64,000 bases of DNA from Halosegnis marinus. Its GTDB lineage: Archaea; Halobacteriota; Halobacteria; Halobacteriales; Haloarculaceae. The stretch spans positions 744,001 to 808,000 of the forward strand of contig NZ_CP119802.1 in the NCBI RefSeq assembly GCF_029338355.1. Direction: 5' to 3'. Every line of letters starts with the position of its first letter. Positions within the stretch are counted from its first letter, which is position 1. The position numbers and the translations under genes are program-made. This document shows, in pieces, positions 36,844 to 46,245 of the stretch. The notes under the pieces are model-generated. The model saw only the letters and a program-made list of their open reading frames with translations, did no database searches and was not told the origin of the DNA.

Positions 36844-39800
36844 ATGACACGGGAGGGGGACGGCGACGGGCGCGACGGCGTGGACGCCGAGGCGTTCCGC
36901 GGGACCGTCGCCAAGCGCCGCGACGTGCTCGCCGCGCTCGCCGCGGAGCCGCGGTACAAGCGCGACCTCATCGACGACCTCGACCACTCCCGCTCGACGA
37001 TAGACAGGGCCGTCGCGGAACTCCTCGACGCGGGGCTCGCGGAGCGGGCCGACGGCACCTACCGGGCCACGGCCGCGGGCGAACTCGGCCTCGAACGCCA
37101 CGACGCGTACCGCGGCGAGATGCGCGACATCGCCGCGAGCGCCGACGTCCTCGACGCCGTCGCCGACGGCGCGCTCGACGCCTCGCTCGTCGCCGGGGCG
37201 ACGCTCCACCGGACGGCGGGAAACGACCGCCAGGCGACGCTCTCGCTCCTCGAGGAGGAGATCCGCGGCGCGGAGCGGGTCGACGCCCTGCTCCCGCGGC
37301 TGTCGGACTCGCGCATCCTGGACGCGTACCGGACGCAGGCCCGCCGGGGCGGGACGACGAGCCGGCTGGTGTTCGCCCCGACGCTGCTCTCCACTCTGGA
37401 GGCGCGGTTCGCGGCCGACATCGGGGAACTCGCGGCCGCGGACGGCGTCCGGCTCTACGAGGCGGCGGTGTCGTCGGTCGGTCTCGTCCGGCTCCGCGGC
37501 GACGGCGACGCCGCCTACGTCGTCGCGTACACCGACGAGGGGGGCATCGCCGGGGTGTACGAACACACGGAACCGGAGTCGGTAGCGCGCATCGCCAGGC
37601 GTATCGACGGGCGGGTGGCCGACTCGACGGACCGGACCGACGACCTCGCGGCGCTGCGCGACGAGCGGCGGGCGCGACCGCCCGAACGCGACGGCGAACT
37701 CCCCGCGGCCGTCGAGGCCGAGGGGTTCGTCGAGCTCGACGACGGCCTCGTCGAGCGGCGCGGGCACGCGCCGATGCTGGTCTCGTGGCGGACCGGCGTC
37801 TCGCTGAGCGGGGTCCGACACGGGAACGACGTGGTGCGCTCGCGGTACCGGGACGACGGGAGCCGGGTCGAACTCGCCGCGGAACTCGCGGAGCGGCTCC
37901 GGGAGGGCCGCGACACCGTCGTCGTCGGGGAGCCCGGCAGCGGCAAGAGCACGCTGTGCAAGCGGGTCGCGGCAGACTGGCACGCGGCGGGCGACCCCGT
38001 GTTCTACCGGGCGTCCGGGACCGGCGACGCGTTCGCGTCGGTCGTCGAACTCAGGCGACACCTGACGAGGTGCGAGGGCCACGTGCTCGTGGTCGTCGAG
38101 GACGTCGTCGACCCCGGCGCGCGGCGGGCGGTCGACCTGCGGCGGGAGTTCGCGGGCGACGACCGGGTCACGTTCCTGTTCGACGCCCGCGAGCGCGAGT
38201 GGCGCGACGCGGCGGCGCGCGACGACGCCCCCGAGCGGGCGACGCTGGAGGAGTACGCGATGCCGTCGCTGAGCGTCGCCGACTGCGAGCGGCTGCTCGA
38301 ACGGGCCGAGGCGGACGCCGGCACCGCGCTCGGCCTCGACGCGAGGGCGCTGTACGACGCGGTCCGGGACGCCGAGGGCGGGGACGTCGGGGCGTTCTAC
38401 GTCGCGGTCCACCGGGTCGCCCGGCTCGCGGACCCGCTGAGCGTCGCCGACCCCGAGGCGACGACGACGCTGTCGGCGTCCGTGCGGGACACCTTCGAGC
38501 GGCTCCGGTCGCGGAGCCGGACGGCGATGGACGTCGCCGTGCTGGCGAACGTGCTCAACGTCTGCGGGATACCCGTCGCCCCCTCGCTCGTGTACGCCGT
38601 CGGCGACGAGGAACTCGTGACGGAGGCGGTGGACGTGCTCGCGGGGGCCGCGCTGTTCCCCGCGTCCGCGGCCCCCGGACTCGACGCCCCGCCGGAGACG
38701 GTCCACGAGGCGTGGTCGTACGCCTTCCTCGACCACGTCGTGGAGAGGCTGGGTCGCCGGGGGGCGCGCGAGACCGTCGCGCGGGTCCTCGGGACGGTGC
38801 TCGGGCTCGCGACCGCGCCCGACCGGCGGGCGGCGGCCCGCGAGCGGGCGACGGCCGACCCGGTCCTCGACCGTATCGACGACGACCCGGAGGGGTGGCA
38901 GGCCGAGTTCGTCGAGCGGCTCTTCGACGAACTCGGTCACCGGCCGCGGGTCGCCCCGCTCGTGAGCGACGGCGTCCTCGACGAGGTGCCGTCGCACGTC
39001 CAGCCCCTCCGACGGTACCGGTGGGCCGGGACGCTCGCGCTGGAGGCGGGCGCGCCCGAGCGGGCGACCCGGGTGTTCGAGCGGCTCCGCGCCGAGGCCG
39101 CCGAGCGCGGGAGCTTCACGTTCGAGAGCGAGGCGCTGATCGGGCTGGCGCGGGCGAAGAAGCTCGAGTCCGCGTACGACGAGGCGACCGAGCTACTGGT
39201 CGAGGCGCTCTCGATGGCCGTCCGGGACGACGACGACCGGCTGACGTTCGTGGGGCTGCTCCAGCTCGGCACCGTCGCGGAGAAGCGGGGCGAGTTCGCG
39301 CTCGCGGAGAAGCGCTACACCGCGGCGCGCCGCCACGCGACCGCCGTCGGGAACGACCTGTGGGTCGCGCGGGCGCTGCACAACCTCGGGGCGGTCGCCC
39401 AGAGCCGCGGCGAGTTCGAGACGGCCATCGGCCACGGGCGGGCGGCGCTGGAGCGGTACCGGGAACACGGCGAGCGGATGCAGGAGGCGAAGGTCCGGGC
39501 GAACATCGGCAACGGGCTGACGCGCCTCGGGGAGTTCGACGACGCCGAGGCGCAGTACCGGCGGGCGCTCGACATCGACACCGAGATCGGCCGCGACCCG
39601 GGCATCGCCGGGACGCTGACGAACCTCGGCGACCTCGAACGCGTCCGCGGGAACCAGGAGACGGCGTTGCAGTACCTCGAACGCGCGGAGTCGCTGTACC
39701 GGCGCATCGGCGACGAGTACCGCCGCTCCATCTGTCTGAACAACATCGGCACCGTCCACGAGAACCTCGGGGAGTTCGAGGCCGCGCGCGAGGTCCACGA

Positions 39801-40236
39801 GGAGGCGTACGACATCCGCCGGGCGGTGGGGAACGACCACGCGACCGGCATCAGCGAGCACAACCTCGCCGTCTGCGCGCTCGAACTCGGCGACGTGGCG
39901 GCCGCGGAGTCGTACGTCCGCGACTCGCTCGACCACCTCGAACGGGCCGGCGACGTCCGCTCGGTCGCGCTGACCCGAAACGTCCTCGCCGACGTCCACC
40001 GGCGGAAGGGGGAGACGGACGCGGCCGTCGCGGAACTCGAACGCGCGGTCCGGGAGCTGTCCGGGCGGGAGGACCCGGACACGCTCGAACACCTGCTCGA
40101 CGAACTCGTGTCGCTGCTCGTCTCCGTCGGCGACCCCGACCGCGCACAGACGTTCGCCAGACGCCGACGCCGCCTGACCGCCGGCCCGCCCGAGAAGCCG
40201 ACGGCGGGCGGGGAGTCGTCCGCCGCGGACGACTGA
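36844..40236 (+). CDS. Regulator-STAND ATPase-TPR fusion protein
   Basis: This 1130-residue protein has four parts. Residues 17-85 are a winged helix (KRDLIDDLDHSRSTIDRAVAEL). Residues 86-258 resemble the effector domain of archaeal FilR1/DUF1724-type regulators (LVFAPTLLSTLEARFAADIG; AYVVAYTDEGGIAGVYEH). Residues 330-700 are a STAND-like NTPase with Walker A GEPGSGKST at 362-370, Walker B VLVVVED at 414-420 and a sensor strand VTFLFDARERE. Residues 720-1110 hold about nine TPR units (ALHNLGAVAQSRGEFETAI). Parts 1-2 alone would be a complete haloarchaeal transcription factor. I prefer ATG 36844 to 36811 because the upstream TTCAAA then lies at leaderless distance. The role could be MalT-like signalling or defence. 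Confidence 0.85.
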   Translation: MTREGDGDGRDGVDAEAFRGTVAKRRDVLAALAAEPRYKRDLIDDLDHSRSTIDRAVAELLDAGLAERADGTYRATAAGELGLERHDAYRGEMRDIAASADVLDAVADGALDASLVAGATLHRTAGNDRQATLSLLEEEIRGAERVDALLPRLSDSRILDAYRTQARRGGTTSRLVFAPTLLSTLEARFAADIGELAAADGVRLYEAAVSSVGLVRLRGDGDAAYVVAYTDEGGIAGVYEHTEPESVARIARRIDGRVADSTDRTDDLAALRDERRARPPERDGELPAAVEAEGFVELDDGLVERRGHAPMLVSWRTGVSLSGVRHGNDVVRSRYRDDGSRVELAAELAERLREGRDTVVVGEPGSGKSTLCKRVAADWHAAGDPVFYRASGTGDAFASVVELRRHLTRCEGHVLVVVEDVVDPGARRAVDLRREFAGDDRVTFLFDAREREWRDAAARDDAPERATLEEYAMPSLSVADCERLLERAEADAGTALGLDARALYDAVRDAEGGDVGAFYVAVHRVARLADPLSVADPEATTTLSASVRDTFERLRSRSRTAMDVAVLANVLNVCGIPVAPSLVYAVGDEELVTEAVDVLAGAALFPASAAPGLDAPPETVHEAWSYAFLDHVVERLGRRGARETVARVLGTVLGLATAPDRRAAARERATADPVLDRIDDDPEGWQAEFVERLFDELGHRPRVAPLVSDGVLDEVPSHVQPLRRYRWAGTLALEAGAPERATRVFERLRAEAAERGSFTFESEALIGLARAKKLESAYDEATELLVEALSMAVRDDDDRLTFVGLLQLGTVAEKRGEFALAEKRYTAARRHATAVGNDLWVARALHNLGAVAQSRGEFETAIGHGRAALERYREHGERMQEAKVRANIGNGLTRLGEFDDAEAQYRRALDIDTEIGRDPGIAGTLTNLGDLERVRGNQETALQYLERAESLYRRIGDEYRRSICLNNIGTVHENLGEFEAAREVHEEAYDIRRAVGNDHATGISEHNLAVCALELGDVAAAESYVRDSLDHLERAGDVRSVALTRNVLADVHRRKGETDAAVAELERAVRELSGREDPDTLEHLLDELVSLLVSVGDPDRAQTFARRRRRLTAGPPEKPTAGGESSAADD

Positions 40237-40283
40237 GACGACCCGGCGCCAGCCCTTTGGCCCGCCTCCCCGACGGTCGAGCC

Positions 40284-42296
40284 ATGACAGAGGAGAGCGC
40301 CCCGCGGGTCGGCGTCGACGTGGGCGGCACCTTCACCGACGCGGTGCTGGTCGCGGGCGACGGGCGGGTGACGACGGCGAAGGTCCCCACGACGGCCGAC
40401 CAGAGCGAGGGGGTGCTGGCCGGCATCGAGAAGGCCTGCGAGCGGGCGGGGGTCGCCCCCGACGAGGTTGGTGAGTTCGCCCACGCGATGACCGTCTCCG
40501 TGAACGCCGTCCTCGAACGGGCGGGCGCGGAGACGGCGCTCGTGACGACGGAGGGCTTTCGCGACGTGCTCGAGATCGGCCGACAGACCCGTCCGAGCCT
40601 CTACGACCTCGACGCCGAGAAGCCCGCGCCCCTCGTCCCGCGGCGGCGCCGCTTCGCGGTCGCGGAGCGGGCGACGCCAGACGGAATCGAGACGCCGGTC
40701 GACCCCGAGGAGATACGGGCGCTCGCCGCCGACCTGCGGGGCGAGGTGGAGAGCGTGGCCGTCGCCTTCCTCCACGCGTACGCCCACCCGGAGAACGAGG
40801 CGCGCGCGGCCGCGGTCCTCAGGGAGGAACTCGACGTGCCCGTGTCGGCGTCGTCGGAGGTGCTCGCGGAGTTCCGCGAGTTCGAGCGGACGGCGACGAC
40901 CGTCGCGGACGCGTACGTCGCGCCGGCAATCGACGCCTACGTCGGGCGGCTGGCGGAGCGGGCGCGCGAGGCCGGCCTCCCCGCCCCGCGAGTGATGCAG
41001 TCGAACGGCGGCATCGCGGACGCCGACACCGTGCGGGCGCGCCCGGTGACGACGATGCTCTCCGGCCCGGCCGCGGGCGTCGTCGGGGCGAACCGGGCGG
41101 CGGGCGCCGCGGTCGCGGAGCGCGACCTCGCCGGCCTCGTCACCTTCGACATGGGGGGCACGTCGAGCGACGTGAGCCTCGTGCGCGACGGGAGCGCGGA
41201 GCGCTCGACGGACACCGTCATCGACGGCGTCCCGGTCGCGGCCCCGATGGTTGACGTCCACACCATCGGCTCGGGCGGCGGGAGCGTCGCGTCGGTGGAC
41301 GCCGGAGGGGCGCTCCGCGTCGGCCCCGAGTCCGCGGGGGCGGAGCCCGGCCCGGCGTGTTACGGGAAGGGCGGCGAGCGCGCGACGGTGACGGATGCGA
41401 ACCTCGTGCTCGGCTACATCGGGGACGACGCGGCGCTGGGCGGCGAACTCGAACTCGACGCCGACGCCGCACGCGACGCGCTGGCGCGGCTGGCCGAGGA
41501 GGCGGGACTGGACTCGGCGCGCGAGGCCGCCGCCGGGGTGTACCGCGTCGCCAACGCGCGGATGACCCGCGCCGTCCGCGCGGTGACCGTCGAGCGGGGC
41601 CACGACCCCCGCGAGTTCGGCCTCGTCGCGTTCGGCGGCGCGGGGCCGATGCACGCCGCGCCGCTGGCCGGCGCGCTCGACATCGACAGCGTGGTCGTCC
41701 CGCCCGCCGAGGGCGTGCTCTCGGCGTACGGCCTGCTGGCCGCGGACGAGGAGTACGACGCCGCGCGGAGCCTGCTCGTGCCGCTTTCCGAGGCCGACTC
41801 CGGGGAGGTGGCGACCGTCCTCGACGACCTCGAAGCCGCGGCGCGGGCGGACGCGACCGCCGAGCCGACCGTCGCGCTGTCGGCCGACTGCCGCTACGAC
41901 GGGCAGAGCTTCGAACTCGACGTGCCCGTCGAGCGGCCGTTCGACGCCGACGCCGTCCGCGAAGCGTTCGGCGACGCCCACGAGCGCGCCTACGGCTACC
42001 GGGCCGACGAGCCGGTCGAGCTGGTCACCCTGCGCGCGACGGCGCGCGTTCCCCGGGACGTGGCCGAGACGGCCGCGGACCCGTCGGGCGACCCCGAGCG
42101 CGGCACGCGGACCGCGTACTTCGACGGCGAGGCCCGCGGGACGCGGGTGTACGACCGCGACGCGCTCCCGCCGGGGTACGACCTCGCGGGGCCCGCCGTG
42201 CTGGAGGGGACCGAGAGCACGACGGTCGTGCCGCCGGGGTGGCGCGGGACCGTCCGGGCGAACGGCGCGGTCGTCCTCACGGAGGGGTCGGCGTGA
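40284..42296 (+). CDS. hyuA: Hydantoinase/oxoprolinase subunit A
   Basis: This 670-residue ATP-dependent hydrolase subunit has the ASKHA fold. The N-terminal phosphate loop is GVDVGGTFTDAVL (9-21), a second nucleotide loop reads FDMGGTSSDVSLV, and the C-terminal adenosine motif is VAFGGAGPMHA. MLSGPAAGVVGANRA and IGSGGGSVASVD are family signatures. With subunit B it would open hydantoins, 5-oxoproline or related cyclic amides; acetone-carboxylase relatives share the fold. Its stop overlaps the hyuB GTG by 4 bases. It lies 47 bases after the STAND gene; cotranscription is possible but unproven. Confidence 0.92.
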   Translation: MTEESAPRVGVDVGGTFTDAVLVAGDGRVTTAKVPTTADQSEGVLAGIEKACERAGVAPDEVGEFAHAMTVSVNAVLERAGAETALVTTEGFRDVLEIGRQTRPSLYDLDAEKPAPLVPRRRRFAVAERATPDGIETPVDPEEIRALAADLRGEVESVAVAFLHAYAHPENEARAAAVLREELDVPVSASSEVLAEFREFERTATTVADAYVAPAIDAYVGRLAERAREAGLPAPRVMQSNGGIADADTVRARPVTTMLSGPAAGVVGANRAAGAAVAERDLAGLVTFDMGGTSSDVSLVRDGSAERSTDTVIDGVPVAAPMVDVHTIGSGGGSVASVDAGGALRVGPESAGAEPGPACYGKGGERATVTDANLVLGYIGDDAALGGELELDADAARDALARLAEEAGLDSAREAAAGVYRVANARMTRAVRAVTVERGHDPREFGLVAFGGAGPMHAAPLAGALDIDSVVVPPAEGVLSAYGLLAADEEYDAARSLLVPLSEADSGEVATVLDDLEAAARADATAEPTVALSADCRYDGQSFELDVPVERPFDADAVREAFGDAHERAYGYRADEPVELVTLRATARVPRDVAETAADPSGDPERGTRTAYFDGEARGTRVYDRDALPPGYDLAGPAVLEGTESTTVVPPGWRGTVRANGAVVLTEGSA

Positions 42297-43882
42297 GCGG
42301 CGTGGACGCGGTGACGCTGGAGGTCGTCCGCAATCGGCTGGAGGGAATCGCCGAGGAGATGGGGCAGGTGCTGATACGGGGGTCGTACTCGCCGAACATC
42401 AAGGAGCGGCGCGACTGCTCGACGGCGCTGTTCGACGCCGACGGCCGGATGGTCGCGCAGGCGGAACACATCCCGGTCCACCTCGGGGCGATGCCGGCGG
42501 CCGTGGAGGCGGTCCGCGACCGCGACGCCGCGCCGGGCGACGCCTTCCTCGTGAACGACCCGTTCGCGGGCGGCACCCACCTGCCGGACGTGACCATCGT
42601 CTCGCCCGTCGCCCCCGACGACGAGGTGGTCGGCTACGCAGTCACGCGCGCGCACCACGCGGACGTGGGCGGCACCGCTCCCGGGAGCATGCCCGCGGGC
42701 GCGACCGAGATATACCAGGAGGGGCTTCGCCTGCCGGCGGTTCGGCTCGTCGCGGGCGGCGACCCCGTCGAGGACGTGCGCGACCTCTTCCTCGCGAACG
42801 TTCGCAACCCCGACGAGCGGCGCGCGGACCTGCGCGCCCAGCTCGCGGCGAACGACCGCGCCGAGGAGCGCGTCGGCGAACTCCTCGCGGAGTACGGCGA
42901 CCTCGAGCCGCTGTTCGACGCGGTCGTCGCCTACTCACGCGACCGGATGGAGGCCGAACTCGCGGACGTGCCGGACGGCACCTACACGGCCCGCGACGCG
43001 CTGGAGGGCGACGGGGTGACGGACGACGATATCCCCGTCGTCGCGACCGTCACCGTGGACGGGAACGCCGTCGCGGTGGACTTCGCGGGCACGGCCGACC
43101 AGGTTCGTGGCAACGTGAACGCGCCGCTCGCGGTGGCGAAGAGCGCCGTCTACTTCGTCGTCCGGGCGGTGACAGACCCCGATATCCCGCCGAACCACGG
43201 CTGTTACGAGCCGGTGACCGTGACCGCGCCCGCGGGGTCGCTCGTGAACCCCGAGCCGCCGGCGGCGGTCGTGGGGGGGAACGTCGAGACGAGCCAGCGC
43301 GTTACCGACACCGTGCTCGACGCGTTCCGCGGGGCGCTCCCCAACCGCGTCCCGGCGGGGAGCCAGGGGACGATGAACAACGTCGTCATCGGGAGTCGCG
43401 CGGCCGACGGCTACACCTACTACGAGACGGTCGCGGGCGGGTTCGGCGCGCGCCCGTCGAAGGACGGGATGGACGGCGTACAGGTCGGGATGACGAACAC
43501 GCTCAACACCCCCGTCGAGTCCATCGAGACGGAGTACCCGCTCCGGGTCGAGCGGTACGGCTTCCGACCGGACAGCGGCGGCGACGGCGAGTACCGCGGC
43601 GGCCTCGGCCTCGTTCGCGAACTCACGGTCGGGGAGGACTCCGTCGTCTCGCTGCTGACGGAGCGGCGGCGCCGCGCGCCGAAGGGGGCCGCGGGCGGCG
43701 CGGACGGCGCGACGGGCGCGAACCGAATCGACGGCGAGCAGGTGCTCGCCAAGACGACGCGCGACGCGCCCGCCGGAACGACGGTGACCGTGTTCACACC
43801 CGGCGGGGGCGGCTACGGCGACCCCGGCGAGCGCGACCCGGAGGCGCGGGAGCGCGACCGCGCGGACGGGAAGACGGAGTGA
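42293..43882 (+). CDS. hyuB: Hydantoinase/oxoprolinase subunit B
   Basis: This 529-residue HyuB partner starts at GTG (VSGVDAVTLEVVRNRLEGIAEEM). Family marks are GSYSPNIKERRDCSTALFDADG, VNDPFAGGTHLPDVTIVSP, the metal-site HHADVGGTAPGSMP, and the tail PGGGGYGDPGERDPEARERD. Members bind metal and carry out ring opening together with subunit A. The pair looks complete and is translationally coupled. The exact substrate cannot be assigned. Confidence 0.93.
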   Translation: MSGVDAVTLEVVRNRLEGIAEEMGQVLIRGSYSPNIKERRDCSTALFDADGRMVAQAEHIPVHLGAMPAAVEAVRDRDAAPGDAFLVNDPFAGGTHLPDVTIVSPVAPDDEVVGYAVTRAHHADVGGTAPGSMPAGATEIYQEGLRLPAVRLVAGGDPVEDVRDLFLANVRNPDERRADLRAQLAANDRAEERVGELLAEYGDLEPLFDAVVAYSRDRMEAELADVPDGTYTARDALEGDGVTDDDIPVVATVTVDGNAVAVDFAGTADQVRGNVNAPLAVAKSAVYFVVRAVTDPDIPPNHGCYEPVTVTAPAGSLVNPEPPAAVVGGNVETSQRVTDTVLDAFRGALPNRVPAGSQGTMNNVVIGSRAADGYTYYETVAGGFGARPSKDGMDGVQVGMTNTLNTPVESIETEYPLRVERYGFRPDSGGDGEYRGGLGLVRELTVGEDSVVSLLTERRRRAPKGAAGGADGATGANRIDGEQVLAKTTRDAPAGTTVTVFTPGGGGYGDPGERDPEARERDRADGKTE

Positions 43883-43928
43883 GCGGCGCCGTCGCTCGGC
43901 GGGCGGCGAACGGGGAAGGACGGCGGCC

Positions 43929-44324
43929 TCAGAAGGGGGCGTCCGCGCTGCCCGCGCTCGACCCGGCGGCCGCGTCGGGGTCGGCGTTCACCGTCTCGGC
44001 GAGTTCGCCGCGCTCCTCCAGTTCGGCGAGGATGTCGCTGCCGCCGACGAACTCCCCATCGACGAACGTCTGCGGGATGGTCTCCCACCCGGAGCGCTCG
44101 GAGAGCGCCTCGCGGAAGGCGTCGAGGTTCTGGAGCGCGTCGACGGTCGCCACGTCCTCGCGGTACTGCTGGAGCAGGCCGACGGCCCGCTTCGAGTAGC
44201 CGCACTGGGGCATCATCGCCGTCCCCTTCATGAACAGGACGACCTCGTTGTTCTCGATGGCCTCCTCGACGCGCTCGTGGACTTCCTCGTCGTCGAGTCC
44301 CTGGCTGGCGGGGTCGAAGGTCAT
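43929..44324 (-). CDS. Monothiol glutaredoxin (Grx4/GrxD-like)
   Basis: This 131-residue monothiol glutaredoxin has a CGYS active site at 41-44 with the preceding VVLFMKGTAMMPQCGYSKR signature. The cis-Pro motif WETIPQTFVDGEFVGGSDIL follows. This class binds 2Fe-2S clusters with a thiol cofactor and helps deliver them; haloarchaea use gamma-glutamylcysteine where other organisms use glutathione. The C-terminal ~20 residues are an Ala/Ser/Asp-rich tail. Confidence 0.93.
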   Translation of the reverse strand: MTFDPASQGLDDEEVHERVEEAIENNEVVLFMKGTAMMPQCGYSKRAVGLLQQYREDVATVDALQNLDAFREALSERSGWETIPQTFVDGEFVGGSDILAELEERGELAETVNADPDAAAGSSAGSADAPF

Positions 44325-44373
44325 GCCTACGGGTACGCGCCGACGCGTATAGGCGTTTGGCCGACTCGCCCGG

Positions 44374-45576
44374 CTACGCGCGCGCCGGGTCGCCGGGCAG
44401 GGTCAGCGCCGCGGCCGTCGCCGCGACCATCGCCGCGGCGCCGAGGCCGAACGCCAGCGACGGCGACACGCGGTAGAGGTATCCGCCGACGGCGGGCGCG
44501 ACGACGCCGGTCCCGCGTGCGACGACGCCGGAGATGCCCCACGCGCGCCCCGACTCCTCCTCGTCGAACTGGTCGAAGAAGAAGGCCAGCACCGCCGGCT
44601 CGAACGTCGTCTGGAGGACGTAGAGGCCGACGGCGACGAACAGCAGTGCCGGCGAGTCGGCCAGCGCGAGCGCCGCGAGCATGACGGCCTCTATCGCGAA
44701 GTTGCCGACGTACAGCGCCTTCCGGCTGACGCGGTCGGTCGCCAGCCCCCCGAGGAGGGTGAAGGCGACCGCGACGACCTTCGCCGCGCCGAACGCGAGC
44801 AGGAACGTTCCCGCGGCCACCCCCAGGTCCACGGCCCGGACGGGGAGCAGGTAGAAGCACGACCCCATCCCGAGGCCGGCGAACAGCTTCACGGCGAGGA
44901 AGCGGGCGAGGACACCCGGCTTCGACACCGCGCGGACGGCGGCGAGGGGGCGCGGGCGCGAGAGCGACGGAAGCGAGACCGCCCCGCCGAACGTCGGCCG
45001 GTGGGCGACGGCGAGCACGGCGACGAGGGCGACGAGCGCCGGCACGAGCGCGAGGAACGCCGACCCGTAGCCGAGGCGGGCGACGAGCAGCCCGGTCCCG
45101 GCGACGCCGAGCGCGCCGCCGACGTAGATGGCGGTGTCGCGGACGGCCCAGCCGACCCCCTCCGCGCCCGTCTCGAACGACGCGCTCAGCAGGGGCGTCG
45201 CCGCCGTGTTGAACACGAGGCGGGCGGCGGCGAAGGCGACGACCAGCGCGCCGAGCGCGAGCGCCCCGCCCGCGAACGGGAACGCGGCGAGGACGACGGC
45301 GAGCGCCCCGCCCGCGACGACGGCGATGGCCGCGCGGTCCGTCTCGTCGGCGAGGACCCCGACCGGCCCGGAGGCGACCGCCTCGACGCCGTTGCCGACG
45401 CTCTTGGCGACGCCGAGCGCCGCGACGGAGACCCCGAGTTCCCGGTAGTACAGCGGCAACAGCTGGCCGTAGGCGTCGACGACGACGAACAGCAGGAGGT
45501 AGGCGACGAGCAGGCCGGCGCGCTCGCGGTCGCGCGCGACGGCGAGGAAGGCGTCGCGGATGCGGGCGTCGGCCAC
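44374..45576 (-). CDS. MFS transporter
   Basis: This 400-residue protein from a GTG start has twelve hydrophobic helices. The loop 2-3 motif A is present as GPVGVLADETDR and again between helices 8 and 9 as GGLATDRVSRK. The N-terminus lacks a signal, as usual. The sequence is typical of haloarchaeal drug/metabolite exporters or sugar-type MFS proteins; the substrate is not deducible. It is monocistronic and adjacent to the glutaredoxin gene on the same strand, 49 bases apart. Confidence 0.88.
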   Translation of the reverse strand: MADARIRDAFLAVARDRERAGLLVAYLLLFVVVDAYGQLLPLYYRELGVSVAALGVAKSVGNGVEAVASGPVGVLADETDRAAIAVVAGGALAVVLAAFPFAGGALALGALVVAFAAARLVFNTAATPLLSASFETGAEGVGWAVRDTAIYVGGALGVAGTGLLVARLGYGSAFLALVPALVALVAVLAVAHRPTFGGAVSLPSLSRPRPLAAVRAVSKPGVLARFLAVKLFAGLGMGSCFYLLPVRAVDLGVAAGTFLLAFGAAKVVAVAFTLLGGLATDRVSRKALYVGNFAIEAVMLAALALADSPALLFVAVGLYVLQTTFEPAVLAFFFDQFDEEESGRAWGISGVVARGTGVVAPAVGGYLYRVSPSLAFGLGAAAMVAATAAALTLPGDPARA

Positions 45577-45702
45577 GGGCCCGCTGTGGCGTCACCGGTC
45601 AAAAGCGTCCGGGAGGGACGTGACCGGTTCTCACCCCCCGCTCGGCGCGCGGGTCGGGGGGCACCGCGGAAAGCTTTCGGGGCGCGCCGTCGAGTGACCG
45701 GT

Positions 45703-46200
45703 ATGCGACTCCTCCTCATGGGCGACACGCACGTCCCGTCGCGCGAGGCGGCGATACCGGAGTGGGTGCTCGACGAGACGGCCGCCGCCGACCGCGTGAT
45801 ACACACCGGGGACTTCGACTCGCCGGCGGCGCTCGACACCGTCCGCGAACACGCCCCCGAACTGACGGCCGTCCTCGGCAACATCGACCCCGCGGACCTC
45901 GGGGTGCCCGAGGTCGCCACGCTCGACGTCGGCGGCGTCCGGTTCGTCGTCACGCACGGGACGGGCGACATCGCGGGCTACGACGACCGGGTGGCGCGCG
46001 TCACGGACGAGCACGCGGCGGACGACCGCCTCACCGTCGGCGTCTCGGGGCACACCCATCAGCGGCGCGACGAGGAACACGGCGGCTACCGCCTGCTCAA
46101 CCCCGGGAGCGCGACCGGGGCCGACCCCGCGCCCGACGCCTCCGTGATGGTGGCCGAGGTCGCGGACGGCGAGGTGTCCGTCGAGACGCTCGTCCGCTGA
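45703..46200 (+). CDS. YfcE/MJ0936-type metallophosphodiesterase
   Basis: This 165-residue calcineurin-like phosphoesterase has metal motifs GDTHVPS, HTGDFDSP, GNIDP, THGTGD and SGHTHQRRD in the canonical order. Small members such as MJ0936 hydrolyse phosphodiesters with Mn or Ni. The ATG at 45703 gives the typical MRLLLMGDTH start; the longer upstream frame is a shadow of the MFS gene. Physiological substrate unknown. Confidence 0.93.
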   Translation: MRLLLMGDTHVPSREAAIPEWVLDETAAADRVIHTGDFDSPAALDTVREHAPELTAVLGNIDPADLGVPEVATLDVGGVRFVVTHGTGDIAGYDDRVARVTDEHAADDRLTVGVSGHTHQRRDEEHGGYRLLNPGSATGADPAPDASVMVAEVADGEVSVETLVR

Positions 46201-46245
46201 GCGATTCATGGACGGATTTATCGGCGGAGACGCCCCACGGCCGGT

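Noticed and set aside
34510-38997. A 1495-codon leftward frame reaching from the lipoprotein across the STAND gene
   Set aside because: The real gene ends at the Tat/lipobox start at 35793. Beyond it the translation is an Arg/Val/Pro-rich shadow of the STAND gene on the other strand, with no domains.
36150-42296. A 2048-codon rightward frame that includes HyuA
   Set aside because: Only the part from 40284 is HyuA-like. The upstream part is an out-of-frame reading of the lipoprotein and the STAND gene, full of Arg runs.
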